Shown here piece after piece: positions 17,419-25,186 of a stretch of 38,812 bases of DNA. How positions within the stretch are numbered: position 1 is the stretch's first letter; the number at the start of each line of letters is the position of its first letter. The translations under genes and the position numbers were made by a program. The notes below the pieces were generated by a model. That model was not told the origin of the DNA and ran no database searches. It saw only the letters and a list, made by a program, of their open reading frames with translations. The DNA comes from Deltaproteobacteria bacterium (lineage in GTDB: Bacteria; Desulfobacterota; Syntrophobacteria; BM002): NCBI GenBank assembly GCA_020353215.1, contig CP070692.1, positions 168,900 to 207,711 of the forward strand. Reading direction: 5' to 3'.

Positions 17419-17460
17419 CTTATCGCAATTGCCGGGCTTGATCGCTCAGAAGCTATCCCG

Positions 17461-19926
17461 TCAGGAAACAGATCCCCAGACTCTAAAGGCTAGGACTGTC
17501 GCCAGCAAGTAGGAACCCACGGCGAGAGCCAGAACCGCCTGGAATCCCAGAGACATGGCCAGCAACACCGTGAGCGGGGCTGCGGCCACAGAGGCGAAGC
17601 CATTCAGGCCCCAGGCCCACGGCATCAAACCGGGTGACCACCGTTCCAAGAGCCTCATACCAGCCGGAAAGGGCCAGCCCATGAGAAAGGCAAGGGGGGC
17701 CAGAAGAATGAGGAGCACGACAAATCTACTCGCAGTGGTCCAGGTGGAGACAGGGCCGAGAAGCCACTTGCTCAGCAGAAAGACTAGGGGAGCAGAGAGA
17801 GCTATTCCCAGCCCTGCCAAAAAGATCGCCCAGGCGGGTTTATGTGTCCAGCGCTGAGCGTAAATACTTCCCAATCCCGCAAAGAAGAGGAAACCACTGA
17901 GTACTCCGGCAGCTGCAAGCAGCGGATCCCCCATGAGCAAGGTGAAACGCTGCATCAAGCTGATTTCAAGGGCCAAGAACGCAAAACCGAGCAAAAGGAA
18001 GTACACAAAAGCCCAGCCTCCCCCGGAGGGGGACCTTCTATGGCGAGCCCAAAGAAATAGAGGGAGCAGGAGCAGCACTACCGCCGCTGCCACAATTTGC
18101 ACCAGGGAGATCACCAGGACAACATAACCGAGTTCCAGGCGTTGGAACCAGTAATGACCATGACTTCTGATGAAACGCGGCAACGAACGCCAGCGGAAGA
18201 AGTCGAAGAAGTAAGGTCGGTCATCCGTGGCCGGGCGCACATTATAGGCCCAGTCCTTGAAGAAGCGTTCCCGGTTTGGAGAGAAGATTTCCCCGGCCGC
18301 CATCCGGTAGAAGGAGCCATTTTCCCCTGTTGATCCCATGAGGCGGTTGAAGGGTTCCCTGCTGTGGGGATCAAAACCGGGAAGAGTGTCGATGTCAAGC
18401 CAAAGCAAATCGCTGATCTGCACCACCTGTTGCACCCGTATCGGTTCGAAAGGTTTGCCAGCGCCCAAGGTGCAGACGGCCAGATGGTTTCGCAGCTGGG
18501 CGAGATGAGTGTCTGGTCTCTGGACGCCGATTCCTTCCAACGCTGCCACCAAAGTGGCGAGAATCTTGACGTTGTCTCTGGGGGGAGACTGCAGACCTCT
18601 GGTGATGGTTATCAGGCCTCTGGGCGTCAGGTGTTCCAGGCAGCGAACCATTCCTTCCACGGTGAGTAGATAATTCTCGTGCAATGACAAGAGGCTGCTC
18701 ACGCCGGCCGCCATTCCCTCGGCACCCACCACGTGAATAATGTCAAACCTGTCCTCGGAGTATTCGAGAAAGTGCCGCGGCGAGGCCGAATGGACCTCCA
18801 GGTCCTCGCCCTTGAGGCCCCGGTCTCCAATGTGGTCCAGAGGGCCCAGGAGTACATCCAACATCTGGGGGTTCTCTACAACCAGGGTTATCTTGCTCGC
18901 GCCGTAGCGCCGTGCCAACCACACATTCACCCCGCTTGTTTCACCTAGTAGCAAAACCCTGGCGTTGGGTAGAAGACGATAGGCAACCGACATGGGGGTG
19001 TGTTCCAGAATGGAAGCCCCGGCTGGATTGTCAATGTGCAACATGGGGCCTGCGCTTTCACCGTCGGCGAGCAGAAGTGACTGGGATGGGGGAGGGGTTG
19101 TGGCTGTAAGTCCGGCAAAAAGGGTATGGTGCAGCCGCGGGGAAGTGAAGACGTCAAGCCTCGCGCGCGGGCCATGGCGGGTAACCAGGTGACGGGCGTC
19201 TCCCTGCTTCTGCCAGCGCTGCAATTCTGCCAGCATCTTGTGAGGATCGGTGCGCATTGGCACAGGCAAAAAGATTGCCTCCGCAACAATGAGAAGACCC
19301 ACCAGAACGGATATTCCTGCAAATCGCCTAGCGCTTCTTCTGCCAGGAGCAGGAGGCCAGAGAAACACTGAGGTCCACACCAAGAACGCGGCACCCTGAA
19401 TCAGTCGGGCGGGTGGCAACCACATCATGAGCCCCACCGCAAGGATCGGACCGGTGCCACTGCCCAGGAGATTGGCCCCGTAGACCAGGTTAACCGAGGG
19501 GGCAAAGCGAATCAGGGTGAAACCGATGAGGATCCCTGCCACGAGAAAAGGCAGGAAGATCAGGGCCTGGTAGCAGGTGAGATAAAAAAGCTGCTGCCCG
19601 CTGAACAGGACATACCTCATCTGGAGTGGAAGAGACTCTGCCGAGCGGTAGCAAAGTGTAATGCTGACAGCGAGGATGAGAGTTAGACCACGGACCCAGG
19701 GGGAGAAGTGTGGTAGGAGTCGGGGAGTGAGCAGCCCGAGCCATGTTCCACTGGCGCCGAAGCCGAGCAGTGCCAGTCCGACCACGAGATAGGCGAAGTG
19801 GTGCCATCGAGAAATGGCCAGAGTCCGCATGAGGGCAAGTTCAAGCCCGAGCACCGCTGCAGAAATAATTGCCACAGCGGCCAGTTCTCGCAAACCGGGC
19901 TTGTCCGTCGGGGAAGAAGTGTCCAA
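17461..19926 (-). CDS. Polytopic membrane protein with spermidine-synthase-like central domain
   Basis: 821 residues. N-terminal TM bundle (about 12-225, six to seven helices; GLELALMRTLAISRWHHF motif), a soluble Rossmann-like middle (about 240-590), and a second TM bundle (about 610-815, six or seven helices). This layout is known in fused membrane/spermidine-synthase-like proteins. The nucleotide-binding loop VLLLGETSGVNVWLARR is degenerate compared with the usual GGGxG of polyamine synthases, though an acidic residue follows at the end of the next strand (VVEN). Polyamine synthesis is therefore doubtful; a transport or methyl/aminopropyl-transfer role is possible. Monocistronic as far as can be seen. 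Confidence 0.8.
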   Translation of the reverse strand: MDTSSPTDKPGLRELAAVAIISAAVLGLELALMRTLAISRWHHFAYLVVGLALLGFGASGTWLGLLTPRLLPHFSPWVRGLTLILAVSITLCYRSAESLPLQMRYVLFSGQQLFYLTCYQALIFLPFLVAGILIGFTLIRFAPSVNLVYGANLLGSGTGPILAVGLMMWLPPARLIQGAAFLVWTSVFLWPPAPGRRSARRFAGISVLVGLLIVAEAIFLPVPMRTDPHKMLAELQRWQKQGDARHLVTRHGPRARLDVFTSPRLHHTLFAGLTATTPPPSQSLLLADGESAGPMLHIDNPAGASILEHTPMSVAYRLLPNARVLLLGETSGVNVWLARRYGASKITLVVENPQMLDVLLGPLDHIGDRGLKGEDLEVHSASPRHFLEYSEDRFDIIHVVGAEGMAAGVSSLLSLHENYLLTVEGMVRCLEHLTPRGLITITRGLQSPPRDNVKILATLVAALEGIGVQRPDTHLAQLRNHLAVCTLGAGKPFEPIRVQQVVQISDLLWLDIDTLPGFDPHSREPFNRLMGSTGENGSFYRMAAGEIFSPNRERFFKDWAYNVRPATDDRPYFFDFFRWRSLPRFIRSHGHYWFQRLELGYVVLVISLVQIVAAAVVLLLLPLFLWARHRRSPSGGGWAFVYFLLLGFAFLALEISLMQRFTLLMGDPLLAAAGVLSGFLFFAGLGSIYAQRWTHKPAWAIFLAGLGIALSAPLVFLLSKWLLGPVSTWTTASRFVVLLILLAPLAFLMGWPFPAGMRLLERWSPGLMPWAWGLNGFASVAAAPLTVLLAMSLGFQAVLALAVGSYLLATVLAFRVWGSVS

Positions 19927-20231
19927 GGTGTGTAAGCGCTCACGGGATATGATTCGAACTCCTTAGTTCACCATCCTCGCACTGTGGAAGGCAATGTCGG
20001 ATGAATAGGTCATTCGGGCATACCGCCCGTCATTGGGTCACGAGGTCGTATAAAAACAGGATCACCACTAACAGCGAAGGTGTGATCGGGTGATCCAGTT
20101 ATCAAACGACCTGGTGACCGAGTGACTTAATGACTATCAGTGACCGCGAAGCGAACGCGAAGAAACGACCCGGCAATGCCTTTGTATTACCGTTGACTGC
20201 GTGTTCCTGGCGCATGCCGCAGACTGAGGGC
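19927..20231. other. Intergenic region with GTCACT-family repeat
   Basis: No gene. It carries copy B of the repeat (20103-20170) and further TGAC/GTCAC-rich text at 20033-20100, including GGTCACGAGGTCGTATAAAA, which looks like another partial copy. Confidence 0.5.
20103..20170 (-). repeat. Dispersed intergenic repeat (GTCACT family), copy B
   Basis: Its reverse complement follows copy A (10041-10106) with the same order of words: TTCGC, GTCACT, ATAGTCA, GTCAC, GTCGTTT. Like copy A it is a stretch of repeated GTCA/TGAC words. Confidence 0.6.
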
Positions 20232-21044
20232 TCACGGCCCTTTCTGAATGGCGCCGGTCATGGGCACGAACACCACCGGCAGTAGTTCGTGGGTCTGGAC
20301 TTTCCCCTGGTTGTCTTTGGTCACCACCAAAAGGCGCTGGACCTGAAAAATACTCCCCACCGGAATCACCATGCGCCCACCTGAACCGAGTTGTTCAACC
20401 AGAGGAGGGGGGATGTGCCCGGCGGCGCAGGTAACTATGATTCCGTCGAAGGGGGCCTCCTCCGGCCAGCCGAAATACCCGTCGCCGACTCTGCCCCTTA
20501 CCGTCTTGTAGTCAAGCTTTTGCAGCCGCTCTCCAGCCTTCTCTCCCAGAGCACGGATGATTTCCATGGTAAAGACCCTGGGTGTCAATTCAGAGAGTAC
20601 CGCGGCCTGGTATCCGCTTCCTGTACCTATTTCCAAAATCTTCGCACCTGGCTTTACCGCCAGGGCATCGGTCATGAGCGCGACGATGTACGGCTGCGAT
20701 ATGGTCTGACCGTGGCCGATGGGAAGCGGCCGATCAGCGTAGGCGAGTCGCTGCAGATCGAAAGGAACGAAAAGGTGCCGCGGGACCTGGCGCATGGCCT
20801 CCAGAACTTGAGCATCGCGGATTGCTGGTCGACGCGAAGCAATCTGGGTCCGGACCATGCTTGCTCGCTCCTGACTATATTCAGAAAAACGGGGCCGCAG
20901 CCAAGTCGTCGCGGAAGATTGCGAAACTGACTGTTCCGCCGTGTGTTGGCTAAAAGCAGGCTGCAGAAACATGAAAACCAGGGCGAAAAAGCAAACAGTT
21001 ATGCTGGCCCAGAGGAAACTCGCTGTAAACCGCTTTCCCCGCAT
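20232..21044 (-). CDS. pcm: Protein-L-isoaspartate O-methyltransferase, exported or membrane-anchored form
   Basis: 270 residues. An N-terminal hydrophobic segment (about 9-32, ending near AFS) precedes the Pcm domain. Pcm landmarks: VPRHLFVP, the PIGHGQTISQPYIVALM loop, and SAM motif I EIGTGSGYQAAVLSEL. It repairs isoaspartyl residues in damaged proteins by methylation from S-adenosylmethionine. Most bacterial Pcm proteins are cytosolic and about 210 residues, so the roughly 60-residue leader is extra and suggests action in the periplasm or at the membrane, where the SAM supply would need explaining. AAGGGA lies about nine bases before the ATG. Confidence 0.93.
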   Translation of the reverse strand: MRGKRFTASFLWASITVCFFALVFMFLQPAFSQHTAEQSVSQSSATTWLRPRFSEYSQERASMVRTQIASRRPAIRDAQVLEAMRQVPRHLFVPFDLQRLAYADRPLPIGHGQTISQPYIVALMTDALAVKPGAKILEIGTGSGYQAAVLSELTPRVFTMEIIRALGEKAGERLQKLDYKTVRGRVGDGYFGWPEEAPFDGIIVTCAAGHIPPPLVEQLGSGGRMVIPVGSIFQVQRLLVVTKDNQGKVQTHELLPVVFVPMTGAIQKGP

Positions 21045-21198
21045 GCTATCAATCCCTTGCTATTTTGGATCACCACTACTGTAACGCGATATGTCTTCGA
21101 GTTCTTTGGATTAATCTTGTGGATAACATAACAGAGGGGTGACGAGAGGGTCAAGAAAATGGCGCACTAATCTATCAGCTCATATTTTCATCATTGAT

Positions 21199-21227
21199 TT
21201 GACTCATTCGCGTCCAATGGTTACGTT
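21199..21227 (+). promoter_or_regulatory. Possible sigma-70 promoter for the second small Cys-rich ORF
   Basis: TTGACT, 17 bases, TACGTT, about 33 bases before the ATG at 21260. Good -35 and spacing, weak -10. Confidence 0.35.
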
Positions 21228-21259
21228 ATTGAAACAACACTTTGAGAGGGGTGAAGAAG

Positions 21260-21394
21260 ATGGAAAGTGACCTTGGCTATACGCCGTTGTCCCATCAAGA
21301 GGAATGTGACTGCTGTTGCGGTTGCGACAGCTTTGCCGAAAGGGAGGACTATCCCAAGGATGAAGAGGGTAATCCCCTTTACCGGCCTTTTTAG
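21260..21394 (+). CDS. Small Cys-rich acidic protein (44 aa)
   Basis: MESDLGYTPLSHQEE is followed by the cluster CDCCCGC, then an acidic tail ending LYRPF. It contains five Cys within seven residues. GAGAGGGG lies about ten bases before the ATG. A GTG at 21251 would add three residues. A strong terminator follows 25 bases after the stop. The Cys cluster suggests metal or cofactor binding. The family is not recognised. Layout parallels the small ORF at 9161-9274. Confidence 0.6.
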   Translation: MESDLGYTPLSHQEECDCCCGCDSFAEREDYPKDEEGNPLYRPF

Positions 21395-21418
21395 AGCACA
21401 CTGGACTACAAATTAGAC

Positions 21419-21444
21419 AGGCCCGCTCAGGCGGGCCTTTTTTT
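21419..21444 (+). terminator. Rho-independent terminator
   Basis: An 8-bp perfect stem AGGCCCGC / GCGGGCCT with loop TCAG, then seven T (overlapping the stem end). It terminates the small Cys-rich gene. Confidence 0.93.
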
Positions 21445-21665
21445 GTGGTTGGGCATGGTAAGGTGTTGGCTTCATCCTTGCGGTGCCCAAATGCAGCGGA
21501 CCCGAGTAACTCTTTCCCGCTCCGCGGCGGACCTGGGAGCAGTCGTCGAGCTTCTCGGGTCCACAAAAATAGATTACTCTATTTTGGTTGTTAAGTCAAC
21601 AGAAAAATTCAGAGGGCTTTCCCTACTTCTTGTCACTCTTCTAGTCAAAGAGAAAAGAGCAATCT

Positions 21666-22703
21666 TCAACCCAAGGAACGAACAACTCTGACGTACAAGT
21701 AGGAAGGGTATCCGTCGATAAGACCCTGGCCGATACAGCCGCAGTGAAAGTCGACTTTCCAAGCGGAGACGGAGCCGTAGGTGTCAGTGCTCCAGTAATC
21801 CGCTTGCTTGCCGGAGAAAAGGGGGTGGATGTGGGAGCGATTTTCCATGGACTGGGACTCGATCAGGGAAGCAAGCTCTTCCAGGGTAGGGAGCCGCCAG
21901 TCCGAATGGTCGGCAAAGCTCGATTCGTTGAGCAGACGCACATATTCTTGAGCTTGGGACCAGGTCATGGTCGAAAGTGAGCCTGCCTGATGCCACATGA
22001 GGCTCGTGGCCCTGTCGGTCACGGTTCCGTCCGTATTGTCAACGAAATCGTTGGCAAATACTGCTCCTCTGTTCCTGACGCTGTCGTAACAGTTATACCT
22101 GACCAGAAGTATGTGCACGTCCTGCTCCGACAGCGCTCTGGGCTCTTTCCTGAGCGTGACCTTGGAAACGTGCACCTCCTTCAAAGCATAGGCCAGCCTT
22201 TTGGCGTCGTCGCGATATTGGTCTTTGGCGAGGACTCCTTCCATATGGGGTGAGTCTTTTGAGTTGACTTGCCGGCTTGAGTCCGATTGTTGCTGAGCTT
22301 TCTTTTTATCCTTTGGCATCTGTAGTGATTTGACGGTGACCACATTATCGTCGGCATCATACTTGACCATCACACGGCGCTTTTCGCCACGAAAAACTTC
22401 CAATGGCGTGCCCACGACTTCCCAGGCTCCAAAGGTCAAAAAATCTAGCTGCAAGTGGCCCATGGCGTGATCCGGCCTCGGCTCGTCTCCGATCTTGTAT
22501 TCATAGATGTCCACCGTGATTCCGTCAGGTTCCCTGATAGACTCCACCGGGCTACCCAGCTGCTGTTCCACTTCCATGCGCCTGGATCCTGTCTTGATCA
22601 GACTGAAATCTGGTTCCGGGTCCCCTGTCATGGACATCCAGACGGAGCATCCGGTGAGAGCCAGACATAAACACAGGAGGAAGCTAACTATCGCAACCCG
22701 CAT
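21666..22703 (-). CDS. Lipoprotein with BamE/SmpA-like N-terminus and C-terminal DUF1566 domain
   Basis: 345 residues. A canonical lipobox LTGC puts the lipidated Cys at 19. Residues about 35-125 resemble a BamE/SmpA-type fold: KTGSRRMEVEQQLGSPVES, IYEYKIGDEP, and FLTFGAWEVVGTPLEVF. The C-terminal ~125 residues form a DUF1566 domain (DNTDGTVTDRATSLMWHQAG, WRLPTLEELASLIE, YWSTDTY, VRVVRS). DUF1566 resembles the C-type-lectin-like fold and is common in secreted proteins of deltaproteobacteria. The protein is probably attached to the outer membrane facing the periplasm. Partner unknown. The linker (about 125-200) is polar and Lys/Gln-rich. Confidence 0.85.
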   Translation of the reverse strand: MRVAIVSFLLCLCLALTGCSVWMSMTGDPEPDFSLIKTGSRRMEVEQQLGSPVESIREPDGITVDIYEYKIGDEPRPDHAMGHLQLDFLTFGAWEVVGTPLEVFRGEKRRVMVKYDADDNVVTVKSLQMPKDKKKAQQQSDSSRQVNSKDSPHMEGVLAKDQYRDDAKRLAYALKEVHVSKVTLRKEPRALSEQDVHILLVRYNCYDSVRNRGAVFANDFVDNTDGTVTDRATSLMWHQAGSLSTMTWSQAQEYVRLLNESSFADHSDWRLPTLEELASLIESQSMENRSHIHPLFSGKQADYWSTDTYGSVSAWKVDFHCGCIGQGLIDGYPSYLYVRVVRSLG

Positions 22704-23060
22704 CGATTCCTGCCTTTAGGACCTTGTAGTGACAACGTGGCCAGAGTGCACCAGCTGATCGCTGGCCGTGGCTCGGCTTGTTTCGCTGAGATTACCGTGA
22801 ACTGAGTCTCAAACTGGGAATTTTCACCGCTCTCGGGCTCTAGGGTGAAATTCTGAGAACCCGAAGTCTCGTTTCATCTCTTGGGGTAGCAGTAGGTGAG
22901 GAAATCGTACCTTAATGATTTACCTATTCCCCTACTACTAATAATATCATAAAGATAGAGTTTCTGCGAGCCTCAATTGGCCCCAACAACTAATCCCTAA
23001 ACTGAGCGATTCTCGGGGTTGATGCTAGTCAAGATGATACCCGTTGGACTTGGCGCTTTG

Positions 23061-23097
23061 AAGTCCCCCTCTGCAAAGGGGGATTTGGAGGGATTTT
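23061..23097. repeat. C-run/G-run short dispersed repeat, copy 4
   Basis: AAGTCCCCCTCTGCAAAGGG, then GGATTTGGAGGGATTTT, in the same orientation as copies 1 and 3. It lies left of the foldback element. Confidence 0.8.
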
Positions 23098-23144
23098 CAA
23101 GCGGTTGTGAAGTCCCCTCAGACCCTTTACGAAACTGATCTTTA

Positions 23145-23427
23145 CCCACAAGTGGGACTGCTGGACACAGGGGGTGGTGGAACCATTGGAGGGGCACTGG
23201 GGCCTCTTCTTTCGTTCCGAGGCTCCCAGCCCGGTCACTTCTAACGTGTTTGCAGCCAGGGGAAGGCGTCCCCTCCTTGTTTCCCGTTCCTATGGAACGG
23301 GACCGAGGGCTCCCCTAGCCGCAAACGCGGAAGTGGCACCGGCCTCCCGCCAGTCACTGCAGAAAAGGCCCCAGTGCCCCTCTTGAGGGAGCAGATAAGC
23401 CCACCTGTGTCCAGCAAAAAATGTGGG
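23145..23427. mobile_element. Foldback (long imperfect inverted-repeat) element, 283 bp
   Basis: Outer arms share TGCTGGACACAGG (23159-23171) with its reverse complement at 23404-23416. Inner arms share a perfect 17-bp repeat GAGGGGCACTGGGGCCT (23189-23205) with 23366-23382. The centre holds TCCCGTTCC-TAT-GGAACGGGA. Nearly the whole length can fold on itself. No coding capacity. It looks like a foldback or MITE-type element, possibly inserted in a C-run repeat whose right half lies at 23441-23466. Confidence 0.55.
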
Positions 23428-23440
23428 ACATGGTTAGCTT

Positions 23441-23466
23441 TTTAAAGGGGGGTTAGGGGGGATCTT
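23441..23466. repeat. C-run/G-run repeat, right half only (copy 5)
   Basis: TTTAAAGGGGGGTTAGGGGG followed by GATCTT matches the G-rich half of copy 3 (8465-8503). The C-rich half is missing next to it. Confidence 0.65.
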
Positions 23467-23666
23467 AGGAGGTGTTAAAACCGCAATTTGTTCTTAAGTG
23501 AACAACATTGGGGATAGGGCAGGTTCAGAGCGGTAGACGCACAGAGCATTTGCGAGCGGACTGGCCAGTAAGCCCAAAGCACCAGGCACCAAAGGTCGTA
23601 TAGTTGTATCTCCTGGCCACTGCCCGGTTCTTAATCACACGGTCTCCATTATCCACCGATAAGCGT

Positions 23667-25067
23667 TCAGCGAATACCGTACTTCTTCAGACGATAGAGC
23701 AGCGTGTTTCTCGTGATACCCAAGAGCTTGGCTGTTTGCACCTGATTCCTACCCGTCTGTTTGTAAGCAGTGCTGATGATATCTTTGATCACTTCATCAA
23801 GGTGGATGCCATTGTCGGGAATTCGCGATGGTGGAAAACTGTACTGCTCAGCTTCCCGCTTGACTGAGGGTGTGTGAGGCAGTCTAGGCGCGAGAAAATC
23901 CAAGTGCTCCTGTTCGACCTCTGTTGTGTCTTCTAACAGCGTCACACGCTCAATGGCGTTCTTGAGTTCACGTACGTTGCCCTTCCAGGAATGGCTCATG
24001 AGGATGTCCACCGCCCCCTGGGATACTCGGCGAAAGTTCTTACCGTATTTCTTGTTGAACATGTCGAGGAAATAATTAACCAAGAGTAGAATATCGTCCT
24101 TGCGTTCTCGCAGCGGTGTGATGTTGATGTTGATGGTGGCCAGACGGAAGTAGAGATCCTGGCGAAATTGTCCGGTTTCGCAAAGCTTTTCCAGTGGCTG
24201 GTTAGTCGTGGCGATAACCCGGACGTCTGCCTTTTTCTGCTGCGAGTCTCCGACCGGATAGAATTCCTTTTCCTCTAGGACCCGGAGAAGCTTCGCTTGG
24301 ACATCAAGTGGGAGATCCGCCACTTCGTCAAGGAGAAGGGTTCCCCCGTGAGCCTCCTCAAAGAACCCCTTTTTCCCCTTTGTGTGCGCGCCGGTAAATG
24401 CTCCGCGCTTGTAGCCGAACAGCTCGCTTTCAACCACCTCTTTGTTGATGGCGGCACAGTTGACCGCGACAAATGGACCAGAAGCCCTGGGACTGTTGAA
24501 ATGGATTGCCCGGGCAAATAGTTCCTTGCCGACTCCACTCTCTCCACCAATGTAAACATTAGCGTCGGGGCTCCTGGCGACCCTCTTCGCCATGGAAAGT
24601 GCCCCAAGGAACTCGGGACTCTTACCAATCAAGTTGTCAATGGTATATTCCCTGCCGAGAGCTTGACGTAAGGCGGCGATCTCCTGCTTATAACGCAACC
24701 GCTCCAGGGCCTTGCCGATGGCAATGTGCAACTCGTCCAGGTCAATAGGTTTGGTTAAATAGTCCACTGCGCCTTGGTTAATCGCCTGGACAACGTTTCG
24801 TATTTCACCGTAAGCAGTTACCATGATTACTGCAATGAAGTCGTCGACCTCCCTGACTTTCCGGAGGGTTTCAAGACCGTCCACACCGGGCATGGCGATG
24901 TCCAACAAGACCACGTCCGGGGGAGCCTCCAGTACGTGTCGGACGGCCTCGTCACTTGTAGCCGCTTCGGATACCTCATAGTCTTTTTTCAGGGCTCCTC
25001 GGAGAGAGGTCCGAAAGGAGGCCTCGTCATCCACGATCAAAACTCTATAGAGAGACTCTTCATTCAT
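23667..25067 (-). CDS. Sigma-54-dependent response regulator (NtrC/ZraR type)
   Basis: 466 residues. Receiver domain (about 7-120) with phospho-acceptor D56 in VVLLDIAMPG. AAA+ domain (about 145-370) with Walker A GESGVGKE, the sigma-54 contact loop GAFTGA, and Walker B LLLDEVADL. C-terminal Fis-type helix-turn-helix (about 425-466; QTAKLLGITRNTLLYRLKKYG). All elements needed for phosphorylation-controlled activation of sigma-54 promoters are intact. It is the second gene of an operon with the kinase upstream (119-base gap), its likely phosphate donor. Target promoters are unknown; the only sigma-54 site I am fairly sure of in the window is at 172-187, far away. Confidence 0.95.
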   Translation of the reverse strand: MNEESLYRVLIVDDEASFRTSLRGALKKDYEVSEAATSDEAVRHVLEAPPDVVLLDIAMPGVDGLETLRKVREVDDFIAVIMVTAYGEIRNVVQAINQGAVDYLTKPIDLDELHIAIGKALERLRYKQEIAALRQALGREYTIDNLIGKSPEFLGALSMAKRVARSPDANVYIGGESGVGKELFARAIHFNSPRASGPFVAVNCAAINKEVVESELFGYKRGAFTGAHTKGKKGFFEEAHGGTLLLDEVADLPLDVQAKLLRVLEEKEFYPVGDSQQKKADVRVIATTNQPLEKLCETGQFRQDLYFRLATININITPLRERKDDILLLVNYFLDMFNKKYGKNFRRVSQGAVDILMSHSWKGNVRELKNAIERVTLLEDTTEVEQEHLDFLAPRLPHTPSVKREAEQYSFPPSRIPDNGIHLDEVIKDIISTAYKQTGRNQVQTAKLLGITRNTLLYRLKKYGIR

Positions 25068-25186
25068 GGGTTACACCAGAGCTAGAGGTCGCTAAAATGA
25101 TTCTTTTCTCTTTATCACGGTTTTGCGACGCTGTGCGAATATCTTCTTCGAAGAATGGTTCCGAAACACTGTAGTTGTTGCCGTTT

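Larger units (their letters stand above)
22704..23666. other. Long intergenic region with hairpin, C-run repeats and foldback element
   Basis: No credible gene. It contains a hairpin at 22818-22853 (GAATTTTCACC against GGTGAAATTC), C-run repeat copies at 23061-23097 and 23441-23466, and the foldback element at 23145-23427. No clear promoter for the lipoprotein gene at 22703 was found. Confidence 0.6.

Noticed and set aside
23174-23386. 70-codon ORF in the foldback element
   Set aside because: It is read through the inverted repeat and its residues mirror the palindrome, so it is not a gene.
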